Origin: Elmis aenea
Taxonomy: Eukaryota; Arthropoda; Insecta; Coleoptera; Elmidae
Direction of reading: 5' to 3'
DNA length: 64,000 nt
NCBI GenBank assembly: GCA_947652605.1
Contig: OX393578.1
Span: 57,419,415-57,483,414 of the forward strand
How positions within the stretch are numbered: position 1 is the stretch's first letter; each line of letters begins with the position of its first letter. The position numbers and the translations under genes were made by a program. This document shows positions 10,381 to 25,100 of this stretch, in pieces. Below the pieces are notes generated by a model that was given only the letters and a program-made list of their open reading frames with translations, had not been told where the DNA came from and did not search any database.

Positions 10381-12060
10381 TTCCTGTAAAGAGGCGATGG
10401 ATAAACTGTTCCTGTGATATACAAATCAATAATTAAAATTGTTTAGAAATAGTCGCTCAAGGAACATATGTATTAACTAAAGCACGGTATTTTTAGGAAA
10501 TTATTAAAAATTAAAACCAGCTCATTGAAAGACATATGCAAAACAATTGTATTTCTGTAAAGAGGCGATGGATAAACTGTTCCTGTGATATACAAATCAA
10601 TAATGAAAATTGTTTAGAAATAGTCGCTCAAGGAACATATGTATTAACTAAAGCACGGTATTTTTAGGAAATTATTAAAAATTAAAACCAGCTCATTGAA
10701 AGACATATGCAAAACCATTGTATTCATGTAAAGAGGCGATGGATAAACTGTTCCTGTGATATACAAATCAATAATTAAAATTGTTCAGAAATAGTCGCTC
10801 AAGGAACATATGTATTAACTAATGCATGGTATTTTTAGGAAATTATTAAAAATTAAAACCAGCTCATTGAAAGACATATGCAAAAAAATTGTATTCCTGT
10901 AAAGAGGCGATGGATAAACTGTTCCTGTGATATACAAATCAATAATTAAAATTGTTTAGAAATAGTCGCTCAAGGAACATATGTATTAACTAAAGCACGG
11001 TATTTTTAGGAAATTATTAAAAATAAAAACCAGCTCATTGAAAGACATATGCAAAACAATTGTATTCATGTAAAGAGGCGATGGATAAACTGTTCCTGTC
11101 ATATACAAATCAATAATTGAAATTGTTTCGAAATAGTCGCACAAGGAACATATGTATTAACTAAAGCACGGTATTTTTAGGAAATTATTAAAAATTAAAA
11201 CCAGCTTATTGAAAGACATATGCAAAACAATTGTATTCATGTAAAGAGGCGATGGATAAACTGTTCCTGTGATATACAAATCAATAATTAAAATTGTTTA
11301 GAAATAGTCGCTCAAGGAACATATGTATTAACTAAAGCACGGTATTTTTAGGAAATTATTAAAAATTAAAACCAGCTCATTGAAAGACATATGCAAAACA
11401 ATTGTATTCCTGTAAAGAGGCGATGGATAAACTGTTCCTGTGATATACAAATCAATAATTAAAATTGTTTAGAAATAGTCGCTCAAGGAACATATGTATT
11501 AACTAAAGCATGGTATTTTTAGGAAATTATTAAAAATTAAAACCAGCTCATTGAAAGACATATGCAAAACAATTGTATTCCTGTAAAGAGGCGATGGATA
11601 AACTGTTCCTGTGATATACAAATCAATAATTAAAATTGTTTAGAAATAGTCGCTCAAGGAACATATGTATTAACTAAAGCACGGTATTTTTAGGAAATTA
11701 TTAAAAATTAAAACCAGCTCATTGAAAGACATATGCAAAACAATTGTATTCCTGTAAAAAGGCGATAGATAAACTGTTCCTGTGATATACAAATCAATAA
11801 TTAAAATTGTTTAGAAAGAGTCGCTCAAGGAACATATGTATTAACTAATGCACGGTATTTTTAGGAAATTATTAAAAATTAAAACCAGCTTATTGAAAGA
11901 CATATGCAAAAAAATTGTATTCCTGTAAAGAGGCGATGGATAAACTGTTCCTGTGATATACAAATCAATAATTAAAATTGTTTAAAAATAGTCGCTCAAG
12001 GAACATATGTATTAACTAAAGCACGGTATTTTTAGGAAATTATTAAAAATTAAAACCAGC
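7850..12060 (+). repeat. Duplicate block, 15-monomer offset 2565 bp (7.85-9.50 kb and 10.41-12.06 kb)
   Basis: Markers at exactly 15 x 171 bp apart include TAACTAATGCATGG at 8251 and 10816, AATAATGAAAATTG near 8031 and 10596, and GTTTAAAAATAG at about 9415 and 11980. The two copies look almost identical over about 1.65 kb. Confidence 0.8.
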
Positions 12061-14300
12061 TCATTGAAAGACATATGCAAAACAATTGTATTCATGTAAA
12101 GAGGCGATGGATAAACTGTTCCTGTGATATACAAATCAATAATTGAAATTGTTTCGAAATAGTCGCACAAGGAACATATGTATTAACTAAAGCACGGTAT
12201 TTTTAGGAAATTATTAAAAATTAATGCCAGCTCATTGAAAGACATATGCAAAACAATTGTATTCATGTAAAGAGGCGATGGATAAACTGTTTCTGTGATA
12301 TACAAATCAATAATTAAAATTGTTTAGAAATAGTCGCTCAAGGAACATATGTATTAACTAAAGCACGGTATTTTTAGGAAATTATTAAAAATTAAAACCA
12401 GCTCATTGAAAGACATATGCAAAACAATTGTATTCATGTAAAGAGGCGATGGATAAACTGTTCCTGTGATATACAAATCAATAATTAAAATTGTTTCGAA
12501 ATTGTCGCTCAAGGAACATATGTATTAACTAAAGCACGGTATTTTTAGGAAATTATTAAAAATTAAAACCAGCTCATTGAAAGACATATGCAAAACCATT
12601 GTATTCATGTAAAGTGGCGATGGATAAACTGTTCCTGTGATATACAAATCAATAATTAAAATTGTTCAGAAATAGTCGCTCAAGGAACATATGTATTAAC
12701 TAATGCATGGTATTTTTAGGAAATTATTAAAAATTAAAACCAGCTCATTGAAAGACATATGCAAAAAAATTGTATTCCTGTAAAGAGGCGATGGATAAAC
12801 TGTTCCTGTGATATACAAATCAATAATTAAAATTGTTTAGAAATAGTCGCTCAAGGAACATATGTATTAACTAAAGCACGGTATTTTTAGGAAATTATTA
12901 AAAATTAAAACCAGCTCATTGAAAGACATATGCAAAACAATTGTATTCATGTAAAGAGGCGATGGATAAACTGTTCCTGTCATATACAAATCAATAATTG
13001 AAATTGTTTCGAAATAGTCGCACAAGGAACATATGTATTAACTAAAGCACGGTATTTTTAGGAAATTATTAAAAATTAAAACCAGCTCATTGAAAGACAT
13101 ATGCAAAACAATTGTATTCATGTAAAGAGGCGATGGATAAAATGTTCCTGTGATATACAAATCAATAATTAAAATTGTTTAGAAATAGTCGCTTAAGGAA
13201 CATATGTATTAACTAAAGCACGGTATTTTTAGGAAATTATTAAAAATTAAAACCAGCTCATTGAAAGACATATGCAAAACAATTGTATTCCTGTAAAGAG
13301 GCGATGGATAAACTGTTCCTGTGATATACAAATCAATAATTAAAATTGTTTAGAAATAGTCGCTCAAGGAACATATGTATTAACTAAAGCATGGTATTTT
13401 TAGGAAATTATTAAAAATTAAAACCAGCTCATTGAAAGACATATGCAAAACAATTGTATTCCTGTAAAGAGGCGATGGATAAACTGTTCCTGTGATATAC
13501 AAATCAATAATTAAAATTGTTTAGAAATAGTCGCTCAAGGAACATATGTATTAACTAAAGCACGGTATTTTTAGGAAATTATTAAATATTAAAACCAGCT
13601 CATTGAAAGACATATGCAAAACAATTGTATTCCTGTAAAAAGGCGATGGATAAACTGTTCCTGTGATATACAAATCAATAATTAAAATTGTTTAGAAAGA
13701 GTCGCTCAAGGAACATATGTATTAACTAATGCACGGTATTTTTAGGAAATTATTAAAAATTTAAACCAGCTTATTGAAAGACATATGCAAAAAAATTGTA
13801 TTCCTGTAAAGAGGCGATGGATAAACTGTTCCTGTGATATACAAATCAATAATTAAAATTGTTTAAAAATAGTCGCTCAAGGAACATATGTATTAACTAA
13901 AGCACGGTATTTTTAGGAAATTATTAAAAATTAAAACCAGCTCATTGAAAGACATATGCAAAACAATTGTATTCATGTAAAGAGGCGATGGATAAACTGT
14001 TCCTGTGATATACAAATCAATAATTGAAATTGTTTCGAAATAGTCGCTCAAGGAACATATGTATTAACTAAAGCACGGTATTTTTAGGAAATTATTAAAA
14101 ATTAATGCCAGCTCATTGAAAGACATATGCAAAACAATTGTATTCATGTAAAGAGGCGATGGATAAACTGTTTCTGTGATATACAAATCAATAATTAAAA
14201 TTGTTTAGAAATAGTCGCTCAAGGAACATATGTATTAACTAAAGCACGGTATTTTTAGGAAATTATTAAAAATTAAAACCAGCTCATTGAAAGACATATG
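10600..14300 (+). repeat. Tandem duplication of 11 monomers, 1881 bp (about 10.6-12.45 kb and 12.5-14.3 kb)
   Basis: The markers repeat at exactly 1881 bp: the CATGG variant at 10816 and 12697, TTTAAAAATAG at 11981 and 13862, and AATGCCAG at 12223 and 14104. Small differences between the copies include AAAGTGGCG near 12613 and AAAATGTTCC near 13140 in the second. Confidence 0.8.
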
Positions 14301-14599
14301 CAAAACAATTGTATTCCTGTAAAGAGGCGATGGATAAACTGTTCCTGTGATATACAAATCAATAATTAAAATTGTTTAGAAATAGTCGCTCAAGGAACAT
14401 ATGTATTAACTAAAGCACGGTATTTTTAGGAAATTATTAAAAATTAAAACCAGCTCATTGAAAGACATATGCAAAACAATTGTATTCATGTAAAGAAGCG
14501 ATGGATAAACTGTTTCTGTGACATACAAATCAATAATTAAAATTGTTCAGAAATAGTCGCTCAAGGAACATATGTATTAACTAAAGCACGGTATTTTTA

Positions 14600-17500
14600 G
14601 GAAATTATTAAAAATTAAAACCAGCTCATTGAAAGACATATGCAAAACAATTGTATTCATGTAAAGAGGCGATGGATAAACTGTTCCTGTGATATACAAA
14701 TCAATAATTAAAATTGTTTCGAAATAGTCGCTCAAGGAACATATGTATTAACTAAAGCACGGTATTTTTAGGAAATTATTAAAAATTAAAACCAGCTCAT
14801 TGAAAGACATATGCAAAACAATTGTATTCATGTAAAGAAGCGATGGATAAACTGTTCCTGTGATATACAAATCAATAATTAAAATTGTTCAGAAATAGTC
14901 GCTCAAGGAACATATGTATTAACTAATGCACGGTATTTTTAGGAAATTATTAAAAATTAAAACCAGCTCAGTGAAAGACATATGCAAAACAATTGTATTC
15001 ATGTAAAGAGGCGGTGGATAAACTGTTCCTGTGATATACAAATCAATAATTAAAATTGTTTAGAAATAGTCGCTCAAGGAACATATGTATTAACTAAAGC
15101 ACGGTATTTTTAGGAAATTATTAAAAATTAAAACCAGCTCATTGAAAGACATATGCAAAACAATTGTATTCCTGTAAAGAGGCGATGGATAAACTGTTCC
15201 TGTGATATACAAATCAATAATTAAAATTGTTTAGAAATAGTCGCTCAAGGAACATTTGTATTAACTAAAGCACGGTATTTTTAGGAAATTATTAAAAATT
15301 AAAACCAGCTCATTGAAAGACATATGCAAAACAATTGTATTCATGTAAAGAGGCGATAAATAAACTGTTCCTGTGATATACAAATTAATAATTAAAATTG
15401 TTTCGAAATAGTCGCTCAAGGAACATATGTATTAACTAAAGCACGGTATTTTTAGGAAATTATTAAAAATTAAAACCAGCTCATTGAAAGACATATGCAA
15501 AACAATTGTATTCATGTAAAGAGGCGATGGATATACTGTTCCTGTCATATACAAATCAATAATTAAAATTGTTTAGAAATAGTCGCTCAAGGAACATATG
15601 TATTAACTAAAGCACGGTATTTTTAGGAAATTATTAAAAATTAAAACCAGCTCATTGAAAGACATATGCAAAACAATTGTATTCATGTAAAGAGGCGATG
15701 GATAAACTGTTCCTGTGATATACAAATCAATAATTAAAATTGTTTAGAAATAGTCGCTCAAGGAACATATGTATTAACTAATGCACGGTATTTTTAGAAA
15801 ATTATTAAAAATTAAAACCAGCTCAGTGAAAGACATATGCAAAACAATTGTATTCATGTAAAGAGGCGATGGATAAACTGTTCCTGTGATATACAAATCA
15901 ATAATTAAAATTGTTTAGAAATAGTCGCTCAAGGAACATATGTATTAACTAAAGCACGGTATTTTTAGGAAATTATTAAAAATTAAAACCAGCTCATTGA
16001 AAGACATATGCAAAACAATTGTATTCCTGTAAAGAGGCGATGGATAAACTGTTCCTGTGATATACAAATCAATAATTAAAATTGTTTAGAAATAGTCGCT
16101 CAAGGAACATTTGTATTAACTAAAGCACGGTATTTTTAGAAAATTATTAAAAATTAAAACCAGCTCATTGAAAGACATATGCAAAACAATTGTATTCATG
16201 TAAAGAGGCGATGGATAAACTGTTCCTGTGATATACAAATCAATAATTAAAATTGTTTCGAAATAGTCGCTCAAGGAACATATGTATTAACTAAAGCACG
16301 GTATTTTTAGGAAATTATTAAAAATTAAAACCAGCTCATTGAAAGACATATGCAAAACAATTGTATTCATGTAAAGAGGCGATGGATAAACTGTTCCTGT
16401 GATATACAAATCAATAATTAAAATTGTTTCGAAATAGTCGCTCAAGGAACATATGTATTAACTAAAGCACGGTATTTTTAGGAAATTATTAAAAATTAAA
16501 ACCAGCTCATTGAAAGACATATGCAAAACAATTGTATTCATGTAAAGAAGCGATGGATAAACTGTTCCTGTGATATACAAATCAATAATTAAAATTGTTC
16601 AGAAATAGTCGCTCAAGGAACATATGTATTAACTAATGCACGGTATTTTTAGGAAATTATTAAAAATTAAAACCAGCTCAGTGAAAGACATATGCAAAAC
16701 AATTGTATTCATGTAAAGAGGCGGTGGATAAACTGTTCCTGTGATATACAAATCAATAATTAAAATTGTTTAGAAATAGTCGCTCAAGGAACATATGTAT
16801 TAACTAAAGCACGGTATTTTTAGGAAATTATTAAAAATTAAAACCAGCTCATTGAAAGACATATGCAAAACAATTGTATTCCTGTAAAGAGGCGATGGAT
16901 AAACTGTTCCTGTGATATACAAATCAATAATTAAAATTGTTTAGAAATAGTCGCTCAAGGAACATTTGTATTAACTAAAGCACGGTATTTTTAGGAAATT
17001 ATTAAAAATTAAAACCAGCTCATTGAAAGACATATGCAAAACAATTGTATTCATGTAAAGAGGCGATGGATAAACTGTTTCTGTGATATACAAATCAATA
17101 ATTAAAATTGTTTAGAAATAGTCGCACAAGGAACATATGTATTAACTAAAGCACGGTATTTTTAGGAAATTATTAAAAATTAATACCAGCTCATTGAAAG
17201 ACATTTGCAAAACAATTGTATTCCTGTAAAGAGGCGATGGATAAACTGTTCCTGTGATATACAAATCAATAATTAAAATTGTTTAGAAATAGTCGCTCAA
17301 GGAACATATGTATTAACTAAAGCACGGTATTTTTAGGAAATTATTAAAAATTAAAACCAGCTCATTGAAAGACATATGCAAAACAATTGTATTCATGTAA
17401 AGAGGCGATAAATAAACTGTTCCTGTGATATACAAATTAATAATTAAAATTGTTTCGAAATAGTCGCTCAAGGAACATATGTATTAACTAAAGCACGGTA

Positions 17501-18250
17501 TTTTTAGGAAATTATTAAAAATTAAAACCAGCTCATTGAAAGACATATGCAAAACAATTGTATTCATGTAAAGAGGCGATGGATATACTGTTCCTGTCAT
17601 ATACAAATCAATAATTAAAATTGTTTAGAAATAGTCGCTCAAGGAACATATGTATTAACTAAAGCACGGTATTTTTAGGAAATTATTAAAAATTAAAACC
17701 AGCTCATTGAAAGACATATGCAAAACAATTGTATTCATGTAAAGAGGCGATGGATAAACTGTTCCTGTGATATACAAATCAATAATTAAAATTGTTTAGA
17801 AATAGTCGCTCAAGGAACATATGTATTAACTAATGCACGGTATTTTTAGAAAATTATTAAAAATTAAAACCAGCTCAGTGAAAGACATATGCAAAACAAT
17901 TGTATTCATGTAAAGAGGCGATGGATAAACTGTTCCTGTGATATACAAATCAATAATTAAAATTGTTTAGAAATAGTCGCTCAAGGAACATATGTATTAA
18001 CTAAAGCACGGTATTTTTAGGAAATTATTAAAAATTAAAACCAGCTCATTGAAAGACATATGCAAAACAATTGTATTCCTGTAAAGAGGCGATGGATAAA
18101 CTGTTCCTGTGATATACAAATCAATAATTAAAATTGTTTAGAAATAGTCGCTCAAGGAACATTTGTATTAACTAAAGCACGGTATTTTTAGAAAATTATT
18201 AAAAATTAAAACCAGCTCATTGAAAGACATATGCAAAACAATTGTATTCA
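14600..18250 (+). repeat. Overlapping 10- and 12-monomer duplications (offsets 1710 and 2052 bp)
   Basis: GCGGTGGATA occurs at 15011 and 16721, a spacing of exactly 10 monomers. ATATACTGTT, the GGATATACTG variant, occurs at 15531 and 17583, a spacing of exactly 12. The same neighbourhood therefore contains two overlapping copy events of different lengths. Confidence 0.75.
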
Positions 18251-19199
18251 TGTAAAGAGGCGATGGATAAACTGTTTCTGTGATATACAAATCAATAATT
18301 AAAATTGTTTAGAAATAGTCGCACAAGGAACATATGTATTAACTAAAGCACGGTATTTTTAGGAAATTATTAAAAATTAATACCAGCTCATTGAAAGACA
18401 TATGCAAAACAATTGTATTCATGTAAAGAGGCGATGGATAAACTGTTCCTGTGATATACAAATCAATAATTAAAATTGTTTAGAAATAGTCGCACAAGGA
18501 ACATATGTATTAACTAAAGCACGGTATTTTTAGGAAATTATTAAAAATTAAAACAAGCTCATTGAAAGACATATGCAAAACAATTGTATTCATGTAAAGA
18601 GGCGATGGATAAACTGTTCCTGTGATATACATACAAATCAATAATTAAAATTGTTCAGAAATAGTCGCTCAAAGAACATATGTATTAACTAATGCACGGT
18701 ATTTTTAGGAAATTATTAAAAATTAAAACCAGCTCATTGAAAGACATATGCAAAACAATTGTATTCCTGTAAAGAGGCGATGGATAAACTGTTCCTGTGA
18801 TATACAAATCAATAATTAAAATTGTTTAGAAATAGTCGCTCAAGGAACATATGTATTAACTAAAGCACGGTATTTTTAGGAAATTATTAAAAATTAAAAC
18901 CAGCTCATTGAAAGACATATGCAAAACAATTGTATTCCTGTAAAGAGGCGATGGATAAACTGTTCCTGTGATATACAAATCAATAATTAAAATTGTTTAG
19001 AAATAGTCGCTCAAGGAACATATGTATTAACTAAAGCACGGTATTTTTAGGAAATCATTAAAAATTAAAACCAGCTCATTGAAAGACATATGCAAAACAA
19101 TTGTATTCCTGTAAAGAGGCGATGGATAAACTGTTCCTGTGATATACAAATCAATAATGAAAATTGTTTAGAAATAGTCGCTCAAGGAACATATGTATT

Positions 19200-22100
19200 A
19201 ACTAAAGCACGGTATTTTTAGGAAATTATTAAAAATTAAAACCAGCTCATTGAAAGACATATGCAAAACCATTGTATTCATGTAAAGAGGCGATGGATAA
19301 ACTGTTCCTGTGATATACAAATCAATAATTAAAATTGTTCAGAAATAGTCGCTCAAGGAACATATGTATTAACTAGTGCATGGTATTTTTAGGAAATTAT
19401 TAAAAATTAAAACCAGCTCATTGAAAGACATATGCAAAAAAATTGTATTCCTGTAAAGAGGCGATGGATAAACTGTTCCTGTGATATACAAATCAATAAT
19501 TAAAATTGTTTAGAAATAGTCGCTCAAGGAACATATGTATTAACTAAAGCACGGTATTTTTAGGAAATTATTAAAAATTAAAACCAGCTCATTGAAAGAC
19601 ATATGCAAAACAATTGTATTCATGTAAAGAGGCGATGGATAAACTGTTCCTGTCATATACAAATCAATAATTGAAATTGTTTCGAAATAGTCGCACAAGG
19701 AACATATGTATTAACTAAAGCACGGTATTTTTAGGAAATTATTAAAAATTAAAACCAGCTTATTGAAAGACATATGCAAAACAATTGTATTCATGTAAAG
19801 AGGCGATGGATAAACTGTTCCTGTGATATACAAATCAATAATTAAAATTGTTTAAAAATAGTCGCTCAAGGCACATATGTATTAACTAAAGCACGGTATT
19901 TTTAGGAAATTATTAAAAATTAAAACCAGCTCATTAAAAGACATATGCAAAACAATTGTATTCCTGTAAAGAGGCGATGGATAAACTGTTCCTGTGATAT
20001 ACAAATCAATAATTAAAATTGTTTAGAAATAGTCGCTCAAGGAACATATGTATTAACTAAAGCATGGTATTTTTAGGAAATTATTAAAAATTAAAACCAG
20101 CTCATTGAAAGACATATGCAAAACAATTGTATTCCTGTAAAGAGGCGATGGATAAACTGTTCCTGTGATATACAAATCAATAATTAAAATTGTTTAGAAA
20201 TAGTCGCTCAAGGAACATATGTATTAACTAAAGCACGGTATTTTTAGGAAATTATTAAAAATTAAAACCAGCTCATTGAAAGACATATGCAAAACAATTG
20301 TATTCCTGTAAAAAGGCGATGGATTAACTGTTCCTGTGATATACAAATCAATAATTAAAATTGTTTAGAAAGAGTCGCTCAAGGAACATATGTATTAACT
20401 AATGCACGGTATTTTTAGGAAATTATTAAAAATTAAAACCAGCTTATTGAAAGACATATGCAAAAAAATTGTATTCCTGTAAAGAGGCGATGGATAAACT
20501 GTTCCTGTGATATACAAATCAATAATTAAAATTGTTTAGAAATAGTCGCACAAGGAACATATGTATTAACTAAAGCACGGTATTTTTAGGAAATTATTAA
20601 AAATTAATACCAGCTCATTGAAAGACATATGCAAAACAATTGTATTCCTGTAAAGAGGCGATGGATAAACTGTTCCTGTGATATACAAATCAATAATTAA
20701 AATTGTTTAGAAATAGTCGCACAAGGAACATATGTATTAACTAAAGCACGGTATTTTTAGGAAACTATTAAAAATTAAAACCAGCTCATTGAAAGACATA
20801 TGCAAAACAATTGTATTCATGTAAAGAGGCGATGGATAAACTGTTCCTGTGATATACATACAAATCAATAATTAAATTTGTTCAGAAATAGTCGCTCAAA
20901 GAACATATGTATTAACTAATGCACGGTATTTTTAGGAAATTATTAAAAATTAAAACCAGCTCATTGAAAGACATATGCAAAACAATTGTATTCCTGTAAA
21001 GAGGCGATGGATAAACTGTTCCTGTGATATACAAATCAATAATTAAAATTGTTTAGAAATAGTCGCTCAAGGAACATATGTATTAACTAAAGCACGGTAT
21101 TTTTAGGAAATTATTAAAAATTAAAACCAGCTCATTGAAAGACATATGCAAAACAATTGTATTCCTGTAAAGAGGCGATGGATAAACTGTTCCTGTGATA
21201 TACAAATCAATAATGAAAATTGTTTAGAAATAGTCGCTCAAGGAACATATGTATTAACTAAAGCACGGTATTTTTAGGAAATTATTAAAAATTAAAACCA
21301 GCTCATTGAAAGACATATGCAAAACCATTGTATTCATGTAAAGAGGCGATGGATAAACTGTTCCTGTGATATACAAATCAATAATTAAAATTGTTCAGAA
21401 ATAGTCGCTCAAGGAACATATGTATTAACTAATGCATGGTATTTTTAGGAAATTATTAAAAATTAAAACCAGCTCATTGAAAGACATATGCAAAAAAATG
21501 GTATTCCTGTAAAGAGGCGATGGATAAACTGTTCCTGTGATATACAAATCAATAATTAAAATTGTTTAGAAATAGTCGCTCAAGGAACATATGTATTAAC
21601 TAAAGCACGGTATTTTTAGGAAATTATTAAAAATTAATACCAGCTCATTGAAAGACATATGCAAAACAACTGTATTCCTGTAAAGAGGCGATGGATAAAC
21701 TGTTCCTGTGATATACAAATCAATAATTAAAATTGTTTAGAAATAGTCGCACAAGGAACATATGTATTAACTAAAGCACGGTATTTTTAGGAAATTATTA
21801 AAAATTAAAACCAGCTCATTGAAAGACATATGCAAAACAATTGTATTCATGTAAAGAGGCGATGGATAAACTGTTCCTGTGATATACATACAAATCAATA
21901 ATTAAAATTCTTCAGAAATAGTCGCTCAAAAAACATATGTATTAACTAATGCACGGTATTTTTAGGAAATTATTAAAAATTAAAACCAGCTCATTGAAAG
22001 ACATATGCAAAACAATTGTATTCCTGTAAAGAGGCGATGGATAAACTGTTCCTGTGATATACAAATCAATAATTAAAATTGTTTAGAAATAGTCGCTCAA

Positions 22101-25100
22101 GGAACATATGTATTAACTAAAGCACGGTATTTTTAGGAAATTATTAAAAATTAAAACCAGCTCATTGAAAGACATAAAATGCAAAACAATTGTATTCCTG
22201 TAAAGAGGCGATGGATAAACTGTTCCTGTGATATACAAATCAATAATTAAAATTGTTTAGAAATAGTCGCTCAAGGAACATATGTATTAACTAAAGCACG
22301 GTATTTTTAGGAAATCATTAAAAATTAAAACCAGCTTATTGAAAGACATATGCAAAACAATTGTATTCCTGTAAAGAGGCGATGGATAAACTGTTCCTGT
22401 GATATACAAATCAATAATGAAAATTGTTTAGAAATAGTCGCTCAAGGAACATATGTATTAACTAAAGCACGGTATTTTTAGGAAATTATTAAAAATTAAA
22501 ACCAGCTCATTGAAAGACATATGCAAAACCATTGTATTCATGTAAAGAGGCGATGGATAAACTGTTCCTGTGATATACAAATCAATAATTAAAATTGTTC
22601 AGAAATAGTCGCTCAAGGAACATATGTATTAACTAGTGCATGGTATTTTTAGGAAATTATTAAAAATTAAAACCAGCTCATTGAAAGACATATGCAAATA
22701 AATTGTATTCCTGTAAAGAGGCGATGGATAAACTGTTCCTGTGATATACAAATCAATAATTAAAATTGTTTAGAAATAGTCGCTCAAGGAACATATGTAT
22801 TAACTAAAGCACGGTATTTTTAGGAAATTATTAAAAATTAAAACCAGCTCATTGAAAGACATATGCAAAACAATTGTATTCATGTAAAGAGGCAATGGAT
22901 AAACTGTTCCTGTCATATACAAATCAATAATTAAAATTGTTTAGAAATAGTCGCTCAAGGAACATATGTATTAACTAAAGCACGGTATTTTTAGGAAATT
23001 ATTAAAAATTAAAACCAGCTCATTGAAAGACATATGCAAAACAATTGTATTCATGTAAAGAGGCGATGGATAAACTGTTCCTGTGATATACAAATCAATA
23101 ATTAAAATTGTTTCGAAATAGTCGCTCAAGGAACATATGTATTAACTAAAGCACGGTATTTTTAGGAAATTATTAAAAATTAAAACCAGCTCATTGAAAG
23201 ACATATGCAAAACAATTGTATTCATGTAAAGAGGCGATAAATAAACTGTTCCTGTGATATACAAATCAATAATTAAAATTGTTTCGAAATAGTCGCTCAA
23301 GGAACATATGTATTAACTAAAGCACGGTATTTTTAGGAAATTATTAAAAATTAAAACCAGCTCATTGAAAGACATATGCAAAACAATTGTATTCATGTAA
23401 AGAGGCGATGGATATACTGTTCCTGTCATATACAAATCAATAATTAAAATTGTTTCGAAATAGTCGCTCAAGGAACATATGTATTAACTAAAGCACGGTA
23501 TTTTTAGGAAATTATTAAAAATTAAAACCAGCTCATTGAAAGACATATGCAAAACAATTGTATTCATGTAAAGAGGCGATGGATAAACTGTTCCTGTGAT
23601 ATACAAATCAATAATTAAAATTGTTCAGAAATAGTCGCTCAAGGAACATATGTATTAACTAATGCACGGTATTTTTAGGAAATTATTAAAAATTAAAACC
23701 AGCTCAGTGAAAGACATATGCAAAACAATTGTATTCATGTAAAGAGGCGATGGATAAACTGTTCCTGTGATATACAAATCAATAATTAAAATTGTTTAGA
23801 AATAGTCGCTCAAGGAACATATGTATTAACTAAAGCACGGTATTTTTAGGAAATTATTAAAAATTAAAACCAGCTCATTGAAAGACATATGCAAAACAAT
23901 TGTATTCCTGTAAAGAGGCGATGGATAAACTGTTCCTGTGATATACAAATCAATAATTAAAAATGTTTAGAAATAGTCGCTCAAGGAACATTTGTATTAA
24001 CTAAAGCACGGTATTTTTAGGAAATTATTAAAAATTAAAACCAGCTCATTGAAAGACATATGCAAAACCATTGTATTCATGTAAAGAGGCGATGGATAAA
24101 CTGTTCCTGTGATATACAAATCAATAATTAAAATTGTTCAGAAATAGTCGCTCAAGGAACATATGTATTAACTAGTGCATGGTATTTTTAGGAAATTATT
24201 AAAAATTAAAACCAGCTCATTGAAAGACATATGCAAAAAAATTGTATTCCTGTAAAGAGGCGATGGATAAACTGTTCCTGTGATATACAAATCAATAATT
24301 AAAATTGTTTAGAAATAGTCGCTCAAGGAACATATGTATTAACTAAAGCACGGTATTTTTAGGAAATTATTAAAAATTAAAACCAGCTCATTGAAAGACA
24401 TATGCAAAACAATTGTATTCATGTAAAGAGGCGATGGATAAACTGTTCCTGTCATATACAAATCAATAATTGAAATTGTTTCGAAATAGTCGCACAAGGA
24501 ACATATGTATTAACTAAAGCACGGTATTTTTAGGAAATTATTAAAAATTAAAACCAGCTTATTGAAAGACATATGCAAAACAATTGTATTCATGTAAAGA
24601 GGCGATGGATAAACTGTTCCTGTGATATACAAATCAATAATTAAAATTGTTTAAAAATAGTCGCTCAAGGCACATATGTATTAACTAAAGCACGGTATTT
24701 TTAGGAAATTATTAAAAATTAAAACCAGCTCATTAAAAGACATATGCAAAACAATTGTATTCCTGTAAAGAGGCGATGGATAAACTGTTCCTGTGATATA
24801 CAAATCAATAATTAAAATTGTTTAGAAATAGTCGCTCAAGGAACATATGTATTAACTAAAGCATGGTATTTTTAGGAAATTATTAAAAATTAAAACCAGC
24901 TCATTGAAAGACATATGCAAAACAATTGTATTCCTGTAAAGAGGCGATGGATAAACTGTTCCTGTGATATACAAATCAATAATTAAAATTGTTTAGAAAT
25001 AGTCGCTCAAGGAACATATGTATTAACTAAAGCACGGTATTTTTAGGAAATTATTAAAAATTAAAACCAGCTCATTGAAAGACATATGCAAAACAATTGT

